This document shows positions 28,644 to 37,500 of a DNA stretch of 64,000 nucleotides, one piece after another. A program made the position numbers and the translations under genes. Under the pieces are notes generated by a model, which had not been told where the DNA came from, did not search any database, and worked only from the letters and a program-made list of their open reading frames with translations. The DNA lies in the NCBI GenBank assembly GCA_016208105.1, contig JACQYS010000013.1, positions 1-64,000 of the forward strand, given 5' to 3'. Position 1 is the stretch's first letter; each line of letters starts with the position of its first letter. The DNA comes from Desulfovibrio sp. (GTDB taxonomy: Bacteria > Desulfobacterota > Desulfovibrionia > Desulfovibrionales > Desulfovibrionaceae).

Positions 28644-28723
28644 GTTATCTCCACCTTCAATTTTGACAGGAAATTTGAACATAAAATGATCGTTGCTCTC
28701 TTTGGAACTATCCACCCGAACTT

Positions 28724-30031
28724 CTATCGCAGGTGCGCCGGAAAATTTATCGACTGAATTTCTTGAGCCATGTAAAGGTCAAGTTTAGCCTCGTCGCGTT
28801 TTCCGACAAACCACCGATGCCAATACCACGTACGCTCTAGGGACAATGCAATGCTGGACTTCATGTGAGGAGAAAATGCTTTTGGATACAGTTTTTCAAT
28901 GTCATCGAATATGCGATTGATGCGCCCGGCTAGATTAGTGTGGCTTGTCGCCGCATGCAGTTCACCCACAAGATCGTACTGGCCAATGACCATTTCAAAA
29001 AACTTATCCAGCTCAAGATTACTAAACACGTTCAAGGGGCTCAACGACGCCGAACTCTCCAAACGTAGACCCTTGCGCCGACGATCTATTTCCGACAGCA
29101 TAAAACTCGCATGATTGTCATCAACAGCGATACTACGCAACACATCTTCAGGAGCCTCTAACAAAGAAGGAAAGATCTTAAACTCTTCACCAAACATGCA
29201 ATACAAAGGGACATCGGCGTTCATTCTAACGGTATGCACAGGGTTAATTGAATCATATGTCATGACAACGCCACCCTTGCCGCTGAGATATTCGTTAAAT
29301 AACTTTTCCAAAAACGTAATATAGAATCTGTCATTCTTTGTGTACACGCCAAGAAAATGCATCCTGAAACCAGCATCACAAAATGAACTTTGAATATGCT
29401 TATTCAGGACATAATAACTTATCCCCGTAAACGGAGCGAACTGAATCCTTGCCGCCTCTTTAATGCCAACCAGACCGCCTACAGCATGATTACGGACCAG
29501 GCCACCTAGCCCATGGTTGGCATACAAATGCTTCCAAATGACAAACTGTTCTCGCATCTTGAAGTGCCAAACGAAAAAATATTTATCTTTCAAAGACTCA
29601 CAGTTAGATATGACAAACTTCGACGAACATATTGATGAATTATTCGCCGCGAAAACGCTTTCTATCGTATTGAACTTTTCATGCTTAATGCTGAAGGGTA
29701 TGTCTAGAGAAAATATATAATCAAACCTATCTCTTTCGCTCTCAAGGTATGATGAATAGCAATCAATCATCACCGGAAGATCTTTAGGCTCTTTGTCCCC
29801 GACTATGAAAGAATACCCTCCTGAATCAATTGCAATTTTTCCACCGACTGGCATCATATTCAATTCTTTGAATGTTTCGATATGATGGGCAGTGTTCGCT
29901 GTTGTGTGCAAACCAAAGTCCTTCTGCCTAAAACCTCCGATAAGCGATATCAGGGCCAATCCCGTTTGCTGAGTTATCGCCCTGTCGACGGCGTCGTTAG
30001 TGCCGCCTCCTGCCACATAAACGTATCGCAC
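28724..30031 (-). CDS. TGT/DpdA-like TIM-barrel protein
   Basis: A 435-residue protein that reads like the tRNA-guanine transglycosylase superfamily. Blocks in order: Asp69 in I-D-S-G-G-Y (TGT D-S-G-G-F), Asp110 in F-S-L-D-I-P-F, W-H-F-K-M-R at ~155 in place of the V-Q-G-G loop, A-V-G-G-L-V-G-I-K-E at ~183 (TGT G-G-L-A-V-G-E), F-L-G-V-Y-T at ~227 (M-G-V-G-T), and Asp260 in T-Y-D-S-I-N-P at the place of the nucleophile Asp. The TGT zinc motif CxCxxC is absent, as in divergent DNA-modifying relatives. Predicted role: exchange or binding of a modified base in DNA or RNA. The start is GTG with AAAGGAGAG. The gene is AT-rich. Confidence 0.65.
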   Translation of the reverse strand: MRYVYVAGGGTNDAVDRAITQQTGLALISLIGGFRQKDFGLHTTANTAHHIETFKELNMMPVGGKIAIDSGGYSFIVGDKEPKDLPVMIDCYSSYLESERDRFDYIFSLDIPFSIKHEKFNTIESVFAANNSSICSSKFVISNCESLKDKYFFVWHFKMREQFVIWKHLYANHGLGGLVRNHAVGGLVGIKEAARIQFAPFTGISYYVLNKHIQSSFCDAGFRMHFLGVYTKNDRFYITFLEKLFNEYLSGKGGVVMTYDSINPVHTVRMNADVPLYCMFGEEFKIFPSLLEAPEDVLRSIAVDDNHASFMLSEIDRRRKGLRLESSASLSPLNVFSNLELDKFFEMVIGQYDLVGELHAATSHTNLAGRINRIFDDIEKLYPKAFSPHMKSSIALSLERTWYWHRWFVGKRDEAKLDLYMAQEIQSINFPAHLR

Positions 30032-30047
30032 ATGCTCTCCTTTAGCC

Positions 30048-30074
30048 GGGGAAGGGGGAGGCTCCCCCCTCCCC
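30048..30074 (-). other. Intercistronic G/C-rich hairpin
   Basis: A purine-rich and a pyrimidine-rich arm (GGGGAAGGGGG and CCCCCTCCCC) form a strong stem between the clamp-like gene and the TGT-like gene, ending next to the ribosome binding site of the latter. There is no T-run. Confidence 0.5.
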
Positions 30075-30080
30075 CTGTTG

Positions 30081-30923
30081 CTAGCGAATACTGCCCTCGT
30101 ACAGGCATTCGTAAGTTGTGAGGTGGTCGATCAGACTCGCTCGCGACGAGGTCTTGAGCCAGAGCCCGTGTTCATTTCGAAACAAGCTCATCCGGAGGTC
30201 CAGTTGCCCAGCCAAGGCCAAAAAGTGCTGGCTGACGCACGCCAAGTCCGGCTTCTTATCCTCCAGGGCCGGGGTAGAGGCTTCATGGAGGGTGAACGGC
30301 GATTTTCCTTGCACCTGGACTTGCTCCAATTGACCTGCGCAGCACAGCAGCGTGACGTAACGGGACTTGCCAATGTAAGCCTTGAGGTCGGCGAGGTCGG
30401 CGGACCTGACCCCTCCCTTGGCCTGGCCCTGCAACTTGACCTCTTCCCCAATCCGGTGCTCGTCGGCGGGCACCGCCAAGGTAAAAGGCGGAGAGGGAGG
30501 AACCGCCTTCAACAGCCGCGCCTGCGTGTGGGCGTTGGCAAACACAAGCTCGTCACCCTGGTCAAAGATACTGACCTGCGCACCTCCCGCCACGGCAAGG
30601 AGCCTCCGAAGGTCCTCCTCTATGGCCTGGAACGCGAAGCTGACCCCCTGCCCCTGGCCAGTCTCCGAAACAGAGGGGCCTTTCTCCCCACCGACCGGCG
30701 AGAGGATTTTGCCCAGATCAATGTCCACCAAGAAACCATGGTGACCTATCGGTTGGCTCAGCCGCGAGTTCTGGACGTAAATCGGACGCGGGCAATGGAG
30801 CTTGACCACCTCGATGGCTAGGCGAACGAAGGCCTTGGCGCGTGCCGGTTGAAGGGTTATGAGTTGAGATCTCGCAGGCGCTGGGGCCTCCAACTCTGCC
30901 AAAACAGACGCGAGTTCGTTCAT
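30081..30923 (-). CDS. Unknown protein, possibly sliding-clamp-like
   Basis: A 280-residue protein with alternating strand-rich segments and two similar halves in outline, each with a helix followed by V-x-L/I strands (for example V-S-I-F-D-Q-G-D-E-L-V-F and V-T-L-L-C-C-A-G-Q-L-E). The spacing loosely recalls a DNA sliding clamp, and the neighbours are replication-type genes, but no clamp signature is decisive. AAGGAGAAAA lies before the ATG at 30923. Treat the clamp idea as a hypothesis for structure prediction. Confidence 0.45.
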   Translation of the reverse strand: MNELASVLAELEAPAPARSQLITLQPARAKAFVRLAIEVVKLHCPRPIYVQNSRLSQPIGHHGFLVDIDLGKILSPVGGEKGPSVSETGQGQGVSFAFQAIEEDLRRLLAVAGGAQVSIFDQGDELVFANAHTQARLLKAVPPSPPFTLAVPADEHRIGEEVKLQGQAKGGVRSADLADLKAYIGKSRYVTLLCCAGQLEQVQVQGKSPFTLHEASTPALEDKKPDLACVSQHFLALAGQLDLRMSLFRNEHGLWLKTSSRASLIDHLTTYECLYEGSIR

Positions 30924-30938
30924 AGTTTTCTCCTTGTC

Positions 30939-30965
30939 AGGCGGAGCCCACACCGGGCCCCGCCT
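30939..30965 (-). other. Intercistronic hairpin
   Basis: AGGCGGAGCCC and GGGCCCCGCCT form an 11-position stem with one mismatch in the short gap between the D5 helicase and the clamp-like gene. No T-run follows. Confidence 0.55.
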
Positions 30966-30977
30966 ACATGTTCATCG

Positions 30978-32402
30978 TTAAGGGAGCCGCAGGCCAATAC
31001 AGTTCCAGACCCTGCCGGAGTGGACACGGCCTTGAGTCTTACCTCGGGCTTTGAGCTGGTCGCTGAACTGGTGCAGGCTCACGGCCTTCACCCCAGCCCC
31101 TTTGGCCCATGCTGCGTAGTCCTCGAAAAGCAGGCGAATCGGGGTCTTCAGACTCGGGTCGTCGATGGTACGTTCCGAAAGGTACTCTCCGAGCTGGTCC
31201 TCCTGCTGGAGATACTCATCAGTCGCCTTGAGGACGACCTCAGGTGGGTTCAACCCCTGACTCTTCCAATCCGCGAAACCGCGGACCATCCAGGCGAAAA
31301 TACCATCCCTTTCAGACTGGATCTTGCGTTCGATCTCCTCTTTCTTCACCTTGCCGTCGAACCGCTTTCTAAACGGCACAACCTGGATGCGGCGCTGGAT
31401 GCCATGGTCGTTTCCGACAAGCCCGGGGAGATGGTTGACCGCCATGATGATCTTCGCCTGTGGCACAAACTGCACCGGGTTTTGACGAAGTGCCCGAGCG
31501 GAGATCTCGTCGGCGGCGACGATGGATTTGACCACAGCTTCATCTAAGGTAGCCTCTTGGTTCGTTTCGATTGCGAAGGCTGTCCGAATGGCTTCCAACA
31601 GCCGAAGGTCGCACCGGATGCCGTGATATTTTGAGTTAAGGATCGAGCCAGTTCCCAGGGTCAGCGCATACTCACCAGAGCCCAAGATATCCCGCAGGGC
31701 AGCCAGAAACCTGCTCTTTCCATTTGCTCCTCCACCGTAGAGAATAGGCATGACCTCTTCTTCGGTTGAGCCAGTGAGGCAGTAGCCGCACAAGCGCTGG
31801 AGATAGGCGGCCAATTCCTTGTCGTGGTCGGTAATGTCATCGATAAAACCATGCCAATAGGGACAAAGAGCCTCTGGGTTCCAGGAAACAGGGGCCAGTT
31901 TTGTTACTAACTGTGTAGGGGCGTGCGGTGCCAACTCCAGTGTTTCCAGGTTAAGCAACCCATTGAGAAGGTTGATCTCATACGGGTTGGCATCGAACTT
32001 GTTGGAGCGGACATGTACACGAGGGTCAAGCCGGACAAACTTCAAAACCTGCGCGATCATGCTCGGTGTCCTAAGCTTCGCCTGAAACTTGCGCATGGTT
32101 TCCTGTTCGACCGGTTGTCCGTCTTCGGTCACGTGGAGCATGCCGGGCACGAACTCACGGTGGACGCCAACGAGCACATCCAGGGCAGCTTTCTCGGCGA
32201 GGTTAGCCAGGGGGCTGTAACGCTGACCGTCATGCGTCCAGAGGGTTTGTAATTCTTGAATGAACCTAAGCTGATCGCCCTTAGCATCGACAACACGATC
32301 CGCAGCGCCTAGCGGGTCTAGAGCGCGTAGGACGATCTTACGGATACCGTGATTCGTGTCTTGGGTGGCCGACAATTCGGCAAAAACGGTTTCCCTTGCC
32401 AT
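30978..32402 (-). CDS. Phage/plasmid P4-type D5 helicase
   Basis: A 474-residue superfamily 3 helicase of the D5/P4 class used to start replication of phages and plasmids. The Walker A box G-G-G-A-N-G-K-S is at 223-230, followed by the A/B' and C motif regions, including an A-V-N-H-L-P-G-L sensor block and the R-R-I-Q-V-V-P-F arginine segment. The N-terminal ~180 residues are the D5 N-terminal region; there is no primase domain. The ATG at 32402 lies just after AGAAGGAGG; the longer frame from 32552 adds 50 Pro-rich residues and is rejected. Confidence 0.93.
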   Translation of the reverse strand: MARETVFAELSATQDTNHGIRKIVLRALDPLGAADRVVDAKGDQLRFIQELQTLWTHDGQRYSPLANLAEKAALDVLVGVHREFVPGMLHVTEDGQPVEQETMRKFQAKLRTPSMIAQVLKFVRLDPRVHVRSNKFDANPYEINLLNGLLNLETLELAPHAPTQLVTKLAPVSWNPEALCPYWHGFIDDITDHDKELAAYLQRLCGYCLTGSTEEEVMPILYGGGANGKSRFLAALRDILGSGEYALTLGTGSILNSKYHGIRCDLRLLEAIRTAFAIETNQEATLDEAVVKSIVAADEISARALRQNPVQFVPQAKIIMAVNHLPGLVGNDHGIQRRIQVVPFRKRFDGKVKKEEIERKIQSERDGIFAWMVRGFADWKSQGLNPPEVVLKATDEYLQQEDQLGEYLSERTIDDPSLKTPIRLLFEDYAAWAKGAGVKAVSLHQFSDQLKARGKTQGRVHSGRVWNCIGLRLP

Positions 32403-32684
32403 GCTATCCTCCTTCTCGTCCGGGCGATGCCGAGACGATGGGCGGACACTGACAGGGGTGAGGGAAAAAGGGACGATGCCCTTGAGGATGGGTAGGGGGG
32501 TTGGTGGCCTGAATGCTGGCGAAAGAATTAGCGGACGGGGATGGCCGGCCAAAGCACTTCTGAGTCGCTAGGGAGCAAATGTCACAAAAGTCACACCAGT
32601 AAAAATTATTTTAATTCAAGGCGTTAGCGGATTTCTGCAGCTTGCTGCCGCGACATTTTGAGCAACAAACTAATATCATTACAA
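32403..32684. other. Intergenic leader, G-rich then AT-rich
   Basis: About 280 bases upstream of the D5 helicase. The half nearer the gene is G-rich on the plus strand, the far half AT-rich, as expected for a promoter region, but I could not fix -35/-10 boxes. Confidence 0.35.
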
Positions 32685-33641
32685 TTATTTCTTCAATGAC
32701 GGATCAAGCTTGATGTATTCTTTATAATCATACCTATTAACGAGAGGGCAACCGCCACTGTCTTTACAAACACAGCCATCTATCTGCTTTTTGCCGCCTT
32801 CTCCAAATCTAAAATTCACAGGTGCAACTCCATGAAGCCTGGACTTGAGACGCTTTGCATCATCAGTATTGAGCTTTTCCAGTTTAACAAAAAGTGATAG
32901 CATTTGAGTGTGCAGCAATTTGCATCCATAACCCCATGTTTGACCTGCTATCAGTTTGATACTAGAGAATTTTTCGTCTTCGCGCTCTTTTCTGTTGGCA
33001 CGCGCCCCAACCGTGTGCATTTTTTTTAAAAATGATTCCGTACTCAGATTTCGACACATTTCAATACTTTTCAGTGCAATTCCAATGCAATATCCGCCCT
33101 TAGCGAATTCTATTAAATTGTTCGATCGCCCTGAAGACATTTTTCCAAGAAGGTTGATGACGTATAATCTTAAAAGTGCCATATGTGCCGTGGCTGGCTT
33201 GTTTATTATACCGCCATGCTCTTTATGAGACAGTTTTAAAACCTTAATAAAAACATCGTGGCTTGCCCGCTTCAACTCCCATATGTTTTTTGGGCGAGGG
33301 ACTATTTGATCTATCGCGTTCGCAATCTCTAGCGCCTCCGAGTACTTTTTTTCTAAATTCCTCTGTGACGTATAAAATATTTCGCGTAAATCTTTTCTAT
33401 CTCTAGTGTAGCCATTCAGTATGTCAACTATTTTGACAGATAACCCAGCACTAATAAAACAATCCAATCTCAATATTATAATTTTGGAAAATTCTTCCAT
33501 GGTTGCAGCATTTCCAGCTTCAAGTAAATCAAGATAGTTTACTGCCAATGCTGCATGATTCTGCTCTTCGGCCAACAGGGTTTCTGCCTCCAGCATGAGT
33601 TCATTCGAAATTTCAGCTATTGAATTATTATCATCGTTCAT
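32685..33641 (-). CDS. Unknown AT-rich protein
   Basis: A 318-residue, mostly helical, acidic protein with a Cys pair region C-V-C-K-D-S-G-G-C near the C-terminus that might bind a metal. The start at 33641 follows AGAGGTGG; the longer frame from 33674 lacks support. Base composition is far more AT-rich than the core genes. It is the first gene of the minus-strand block. I do not recognise a family. Confidence 0.6.
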   Translation of the reverse strand: MNDDNNSIAEISNELMLEAETLLAEEQNHAALAVNYLDLLEAGNAATMEEFSKIIILRLDCFISAGLSVKIVDILNGYTRDRKDLREIFYTSQRNLEKKYSEALEIANAIDQIVPRPKNIWELKRASHDVFIKVLKLSHKEHGGIINKPATAHMALLRLYVINLLGKMSSGRSNNLIEFAKGGYCIGIALKSIEMCRNLSTESFLKKMHTVGARANRKEREDEKFSSIKLIAGQTWGYGCKLLHTQMLSLFVKLEKLNTDDAKRLKSRLHGVAPVNFRFGEGGKKQIDGCVCKDSGGCPLVNRYDYKEYIKLDPSLKK

Positions 33642-34137
33642 ACCCACCTCTTGCGTAGGAAAACAAGCCACCAATATGGTGACATAGATGCACTACCAAG
33701 CAGACGCGTTAATGCTTTTGCTTAATGAAACACGTCCCTCTTGGAAAGGGAATGTCTACACGCAGCGTAAGTTCCTGCAAAAACGCACATTCCCCCATAC
33801 ATGCCCCCTCCTGGACGAAGGACTGTCCCAGGCCCAAACCCAAAGGGGCCGCAGGGAAAATCCCAGGAAGGGGCCTGCCCGCGCGAACCCGAGGGTCAGG
33901 GGAAGGTGACGGGGTGGGGAGGATCGGGACAGCTCTAGAGGGTCAAGGGTGCCGGGTGAAATCCCGTCGCAGTAGTGCTCGCTCCGGCTGCCCCTGAGTC
34001 AAACCCCGAGTCAATGCTCAGTCTAGCAGCCACGGAGGCGTGGCCCATGGGGATGGTATCCACCCTCAAGCTTGAATCTCTGGATTTTCCTGGAGATGCA
34101 CTTGGGATGTCCGAATGTCCAAACAGGGGGCGACCCC

Positions 34138-34151
34138 TTGAAAATTTTCAA
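34138..34151. repeat. 14-bp palindrome flanked by direct repeats
   Basis: The perfect palindrome TTGAAAATTTTCAA is bracketed on both sides by the same 8-mer GCGACCCC in direct orientation. The palindrome could bind a dimeric regulator; the flanks may be a recombination or duplication trace. Confidence 0.5.
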
Positions 34152-34214
34152 GCGACCCCACCTGGGGGTGATCAGGCTGGATTGATGGTGCGAAACATCG
34201 TACTGCTCCGCCGG

Positions 34215-34254
34215 GGCCGCCAACAAAGAACGTAGGCGCAGTGTTGGCGGGGCC
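34215..34254. other. Hairpin
   Basis: CGCCAACA and TGTTGGCG pair, extended by GGCC on each outer side, with a loop of about 16 bases. It lies just upstream of the terminator-like hairpin beside the tRNA fragment. Confidence 0.45.
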
Positions 34255-34262
34255 AAAACACT

Positions 34263-34292
34263 AAGGGGTTACCCATTTCTGGATAACCCCTT
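34263..34292 (-). terminator. Probable original terminator of tRNA-Ala
   Basis: AAGGGGTTA/CCCATTTCTGGA/TAACCCCTT forms a stem-loop directly 3' (minus strand) of the partial tRNA copy. Its position relative to the 45-bp repeat equals that of the hairpin at 41,755 relative to the intact tRNA. It was probably the chromosomal tRNA terminator before the 7.5-kb element inserted. Confidence 0.65.
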
Positions 34293-34300
34293 GAAAAGTG

Positions 34301-34345
34301 TGGTGGAGCTGGACGGAATCGAACCGACGACCTCTTGAATGCCAT
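34301..34345 (-). repeat. Left attachment repeat: 3' part of tRNA-Ala
   Basis: These 45 bases are identical to 41,792-41,836, the 3' part of the intact tRNA-Ala gene from the CCA end into the anticodon loop. Identity stops exactly at both edges. This is the displaced tRNA 3' end left by tRNA-directed integration. Confidence 0.95.
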
Positions 34346-34573
34346 GCCTCAAACCCTTCGAAACAAGCTGAAATTACTGAACAAAAAACAGCTTCGAATA
34401 ACAATTTTAACCCAACTTTTGTCGAGCGAGCAACAGAAAGGTTCTTCCGTTGTTAGCCCTGCTCGGCAACCAAGCCGCCTATCGCCTTCGGCTCGTCTAT
34501 CCCAAAGTAGCCCTTAACTCTCGAATCCTTTGCTGATAGGGAGTTTCAGGTCTTAAAACTGCAACCTCCATAA

Positions 34574-37500
34574 ATGCTGGGAAAAACGATGCCGACTGAA
34601 AACGATATCGTGCTGGCAGCCCTTAAAGATTTCTCGGGCGAGGTTAAAACCCGTTTAACAGCTACAATCGTGGGTGAGCCGGAAGATCAACTGCGCGGTC
34701 CCTTTGAGCATTTTCTTGGTGACTCTCAGATCGTTTTTCGGCTTCAAGTAACACCTGTAGGGGAGGTTCTCCTGCCTCGATTGGGCAAACCCGATTACGC
34801 ACTCCACGTTGATGGGGTTCTTGCTGGCTATGCCGAGCTAAAAGCGCCAGGGAAAGGGGCAAACCCTGACCGGTATCGAGGGCACGACAAAAGACAATGG
34901 GAGCGCTTTAAGGACCTCCCCAACATTCTCTACTCCGACGGAAACGAGTGGGCGCTCTACAGAAATGGAGAACGAATTGGCAATCTTATCCGATTTTCTG
35001 GCGATATCGTCACCGATGGTCGGGAGGCCGTTGCCCAGCAAGATGCGCAACAACTGACTGACCTTCTGCGGAACTTCCTCATGTGGGAGCCGCAGATGCC
35101 TTCCTCACCACGAGAATTGGCGTCAATCCTGGCACCTCTTTGCCGGATGCTCCGAGACGATGTCATCGAAGCCTTACATGAACCGGAATCCTCTTTACAG
35201 GATGTCGCCCAAGAGTGGCGGGTGCTGTTATTCCCTGATGCCGATGATAGGCGTTTTGCGGATGCATACGCCCAGACTGTCACCTTTTCTCTTCTGCTTG
35301 CCAAAAGTTATCAAGCAGATACGCTTTCTCTTGAAGATTCCATTGGTAAATTACGTGGAGGGAATGGGCTACTTGCCAAAGCCTTACAGGTTCTTTCATC
35401 CGATATCGCGCGTGGAGAAATCATCGCGCCCTTGTCAATGCTTCAACGAGTTATCGCGCGGATTCCGGATAGCGCCTTAAGCAGGGGCCGGCAGGATCCA
35501 TGGTTATATTTTTATGAGGATTTTCTTGCTGAATATGATCCAAATCTCCGGAAAAATGCCGGAGCCTATTACACCCCAGTTGAAGTCGTTCGATGTCAAG
35601 TTCGATTGGTGGATTCGCTCTTATCCGAAAAATTGGGAAAACGTTTAGGATTTGCAGATCCCGAGGTTGTGACCCTTGATCCGGCAGTCGGTACAGGAAC
35701 TTACCTGCTTGGCGTCGTCGAGCATGCGTTAGCGAAGATCGAAGCCGAAGAGGGGCCAGGAGCTGTCGCGCCTAGAGCCGAGTCATTGGCGAATAATATT
35801 TATGGATTTGAGTATCTTGTTGGGCCATATGCCGTTGCAGAATTACGACTTTCGCGGATGATCCATGATTATTCAGGACATCTCCCTCAAGGGGGGGTCC
35901 ATGTATACCTGACGGACACCCTGGAATCTCCTTTTGCCGAGCCGCCTCAGCGGTTCCTCCTTTACAGAGAAATGGCGGAACAACATATCCACGCGCTTAA
36001 GGTGAAGGACGAGGTTCCGGTTATTGTTTGCATCGGAAATCCACCTTATGACAGGCACGATGCCAACGACCGAGCCGCGGGGGGATGGGTTCGCCATGGA
36101 GACAGTGGGACCGGCGCTCAACCTCCTATTTTAGACGCCTTTATCAGGCCCGCCAGTGAAGCGGGCCTGGGGGTTCACCTGAAGAACCTTTACAATTTAT
36201 ATGCTTACTTCTGGCGATGGGCTTTGTGGAAAATCTTTGAGTCCCGCACAGCTCAAGGTCCGGGCATTGTCTCATTTATCACTGCGTCGAGCTACCTGGA
36301 CGGCCCGGCTTTTGCGGGGATGCGTAAGCATATCAGGGAGATTTGCGACGAGGTGTGGATAGTCGACCTGGGTGGCGATAACAGGGGAACAACACCAGAG
36401 GAGAACGTTTTTGATATCCAAACCCCTGTCGCTATTGCAATCGCAATCCGACAAAGAGAACCACGGCCTGACTTACCGGCATTAGTCCGATACACCAGGA
36501 TTCGCGGAAGCCGAGAGGAAAAGCTAACCTCTTTGAATAGTTTCCAGCAGATAGACAGCATAATTTGGGAAGAATGCCCTTCCGGCTGGCTTGATTCTTT
36601 CAAACCGGCAGGAACTGGAGAATACTTTTCTTGGCCGCTTTTGACCGATTTGTTCCCGTGGCAACATACGGGCGTCCAGCTTAAGCGAACCTGGCCAATT
36701 GGACCGGATAAAGAAACACTGTCGAGAAGATGGTCCGCTCTTTGTTTGGCTGAGGACAAAGGGCAAGCATTGAGAGAAACTGGATTTCGTACGATTCATG
36801 GCAGTTACGCCCCTTTGTTCCCAAACCAAAGTCCCGGAGAGCCAATTGCGAATGTAAAGCCAAGTTCTGACGTTCCGCTACTGCGCAGATATGCCTACCG
36901 GTCTTTTGACCGCCAATGGGTTTTCGCGGATAGTAGGCTTGGAGATCGTCTTAGACCGCCGCTCTGGCTCACTTACGGGCCGCGACAACTTTTTCTTTCT
37001 TGCTTTACCAATCATCCCTTGGGAAATGGCCCCGCACTTACCTGTAGTGCCGAAGTGCCAGATATTCACCAATTCCGGGGGTCATATGGTGGCAAAGACA
37101 TAATTCCGCTGTTTCTTGACAAGGAAGGCAGCAATTCCAATATATTGCCAGGAGTTTTTGATACTTTGGGCGCTTTCTTGAACTCAGATAGGCTTACCCC
37201 TGAGAACCTTGCCGCGTATTGTTACGCAATGATGGCTCATCCTGGATATACCGCGAGGTTTCGAAGGGAGCTTGAAAGGCGTGAACTTAGGGTGCCTATC
37301 ACAAAAAATCCTGAATTATTTAATAAGGCTGTGAAAATTGGTCGAAAACTCATCTGGCTGCACACCTATGGTTCTCGGCTCGCTCCCGAAGGGGCCATGG
37401 CTCATATCCAATCTGGGCAGGCCAGAGTTGTACGGCCTATCCCGAGCAGTCCGTCGGAGTACCCTGAGGAATTCTCTTATGACGTCTCAAGTCTAGGGTT

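Larger units (their letters stand above)
33642..34262. other. Gene-poor boundary region
   Basis: About 620 bases between the two mobile regions. It holds a GC-rich part with no gene I support, the 14-bp palindrome at 34,138 and a hairpin at 34,215. Any right-hand attachment site of the 18-34 kb island should lie here, but I found no repeat that matches 17.9-18.1 kb. Confidence 0.4.

Noticed and set aside
33688-33997. Overlapping 73- and 90-codon plus-strand ORFs at the island boundary
   Set aside because: Two overlapping frames of equal quality, Arg/Pro-rich, with no ribosome site.
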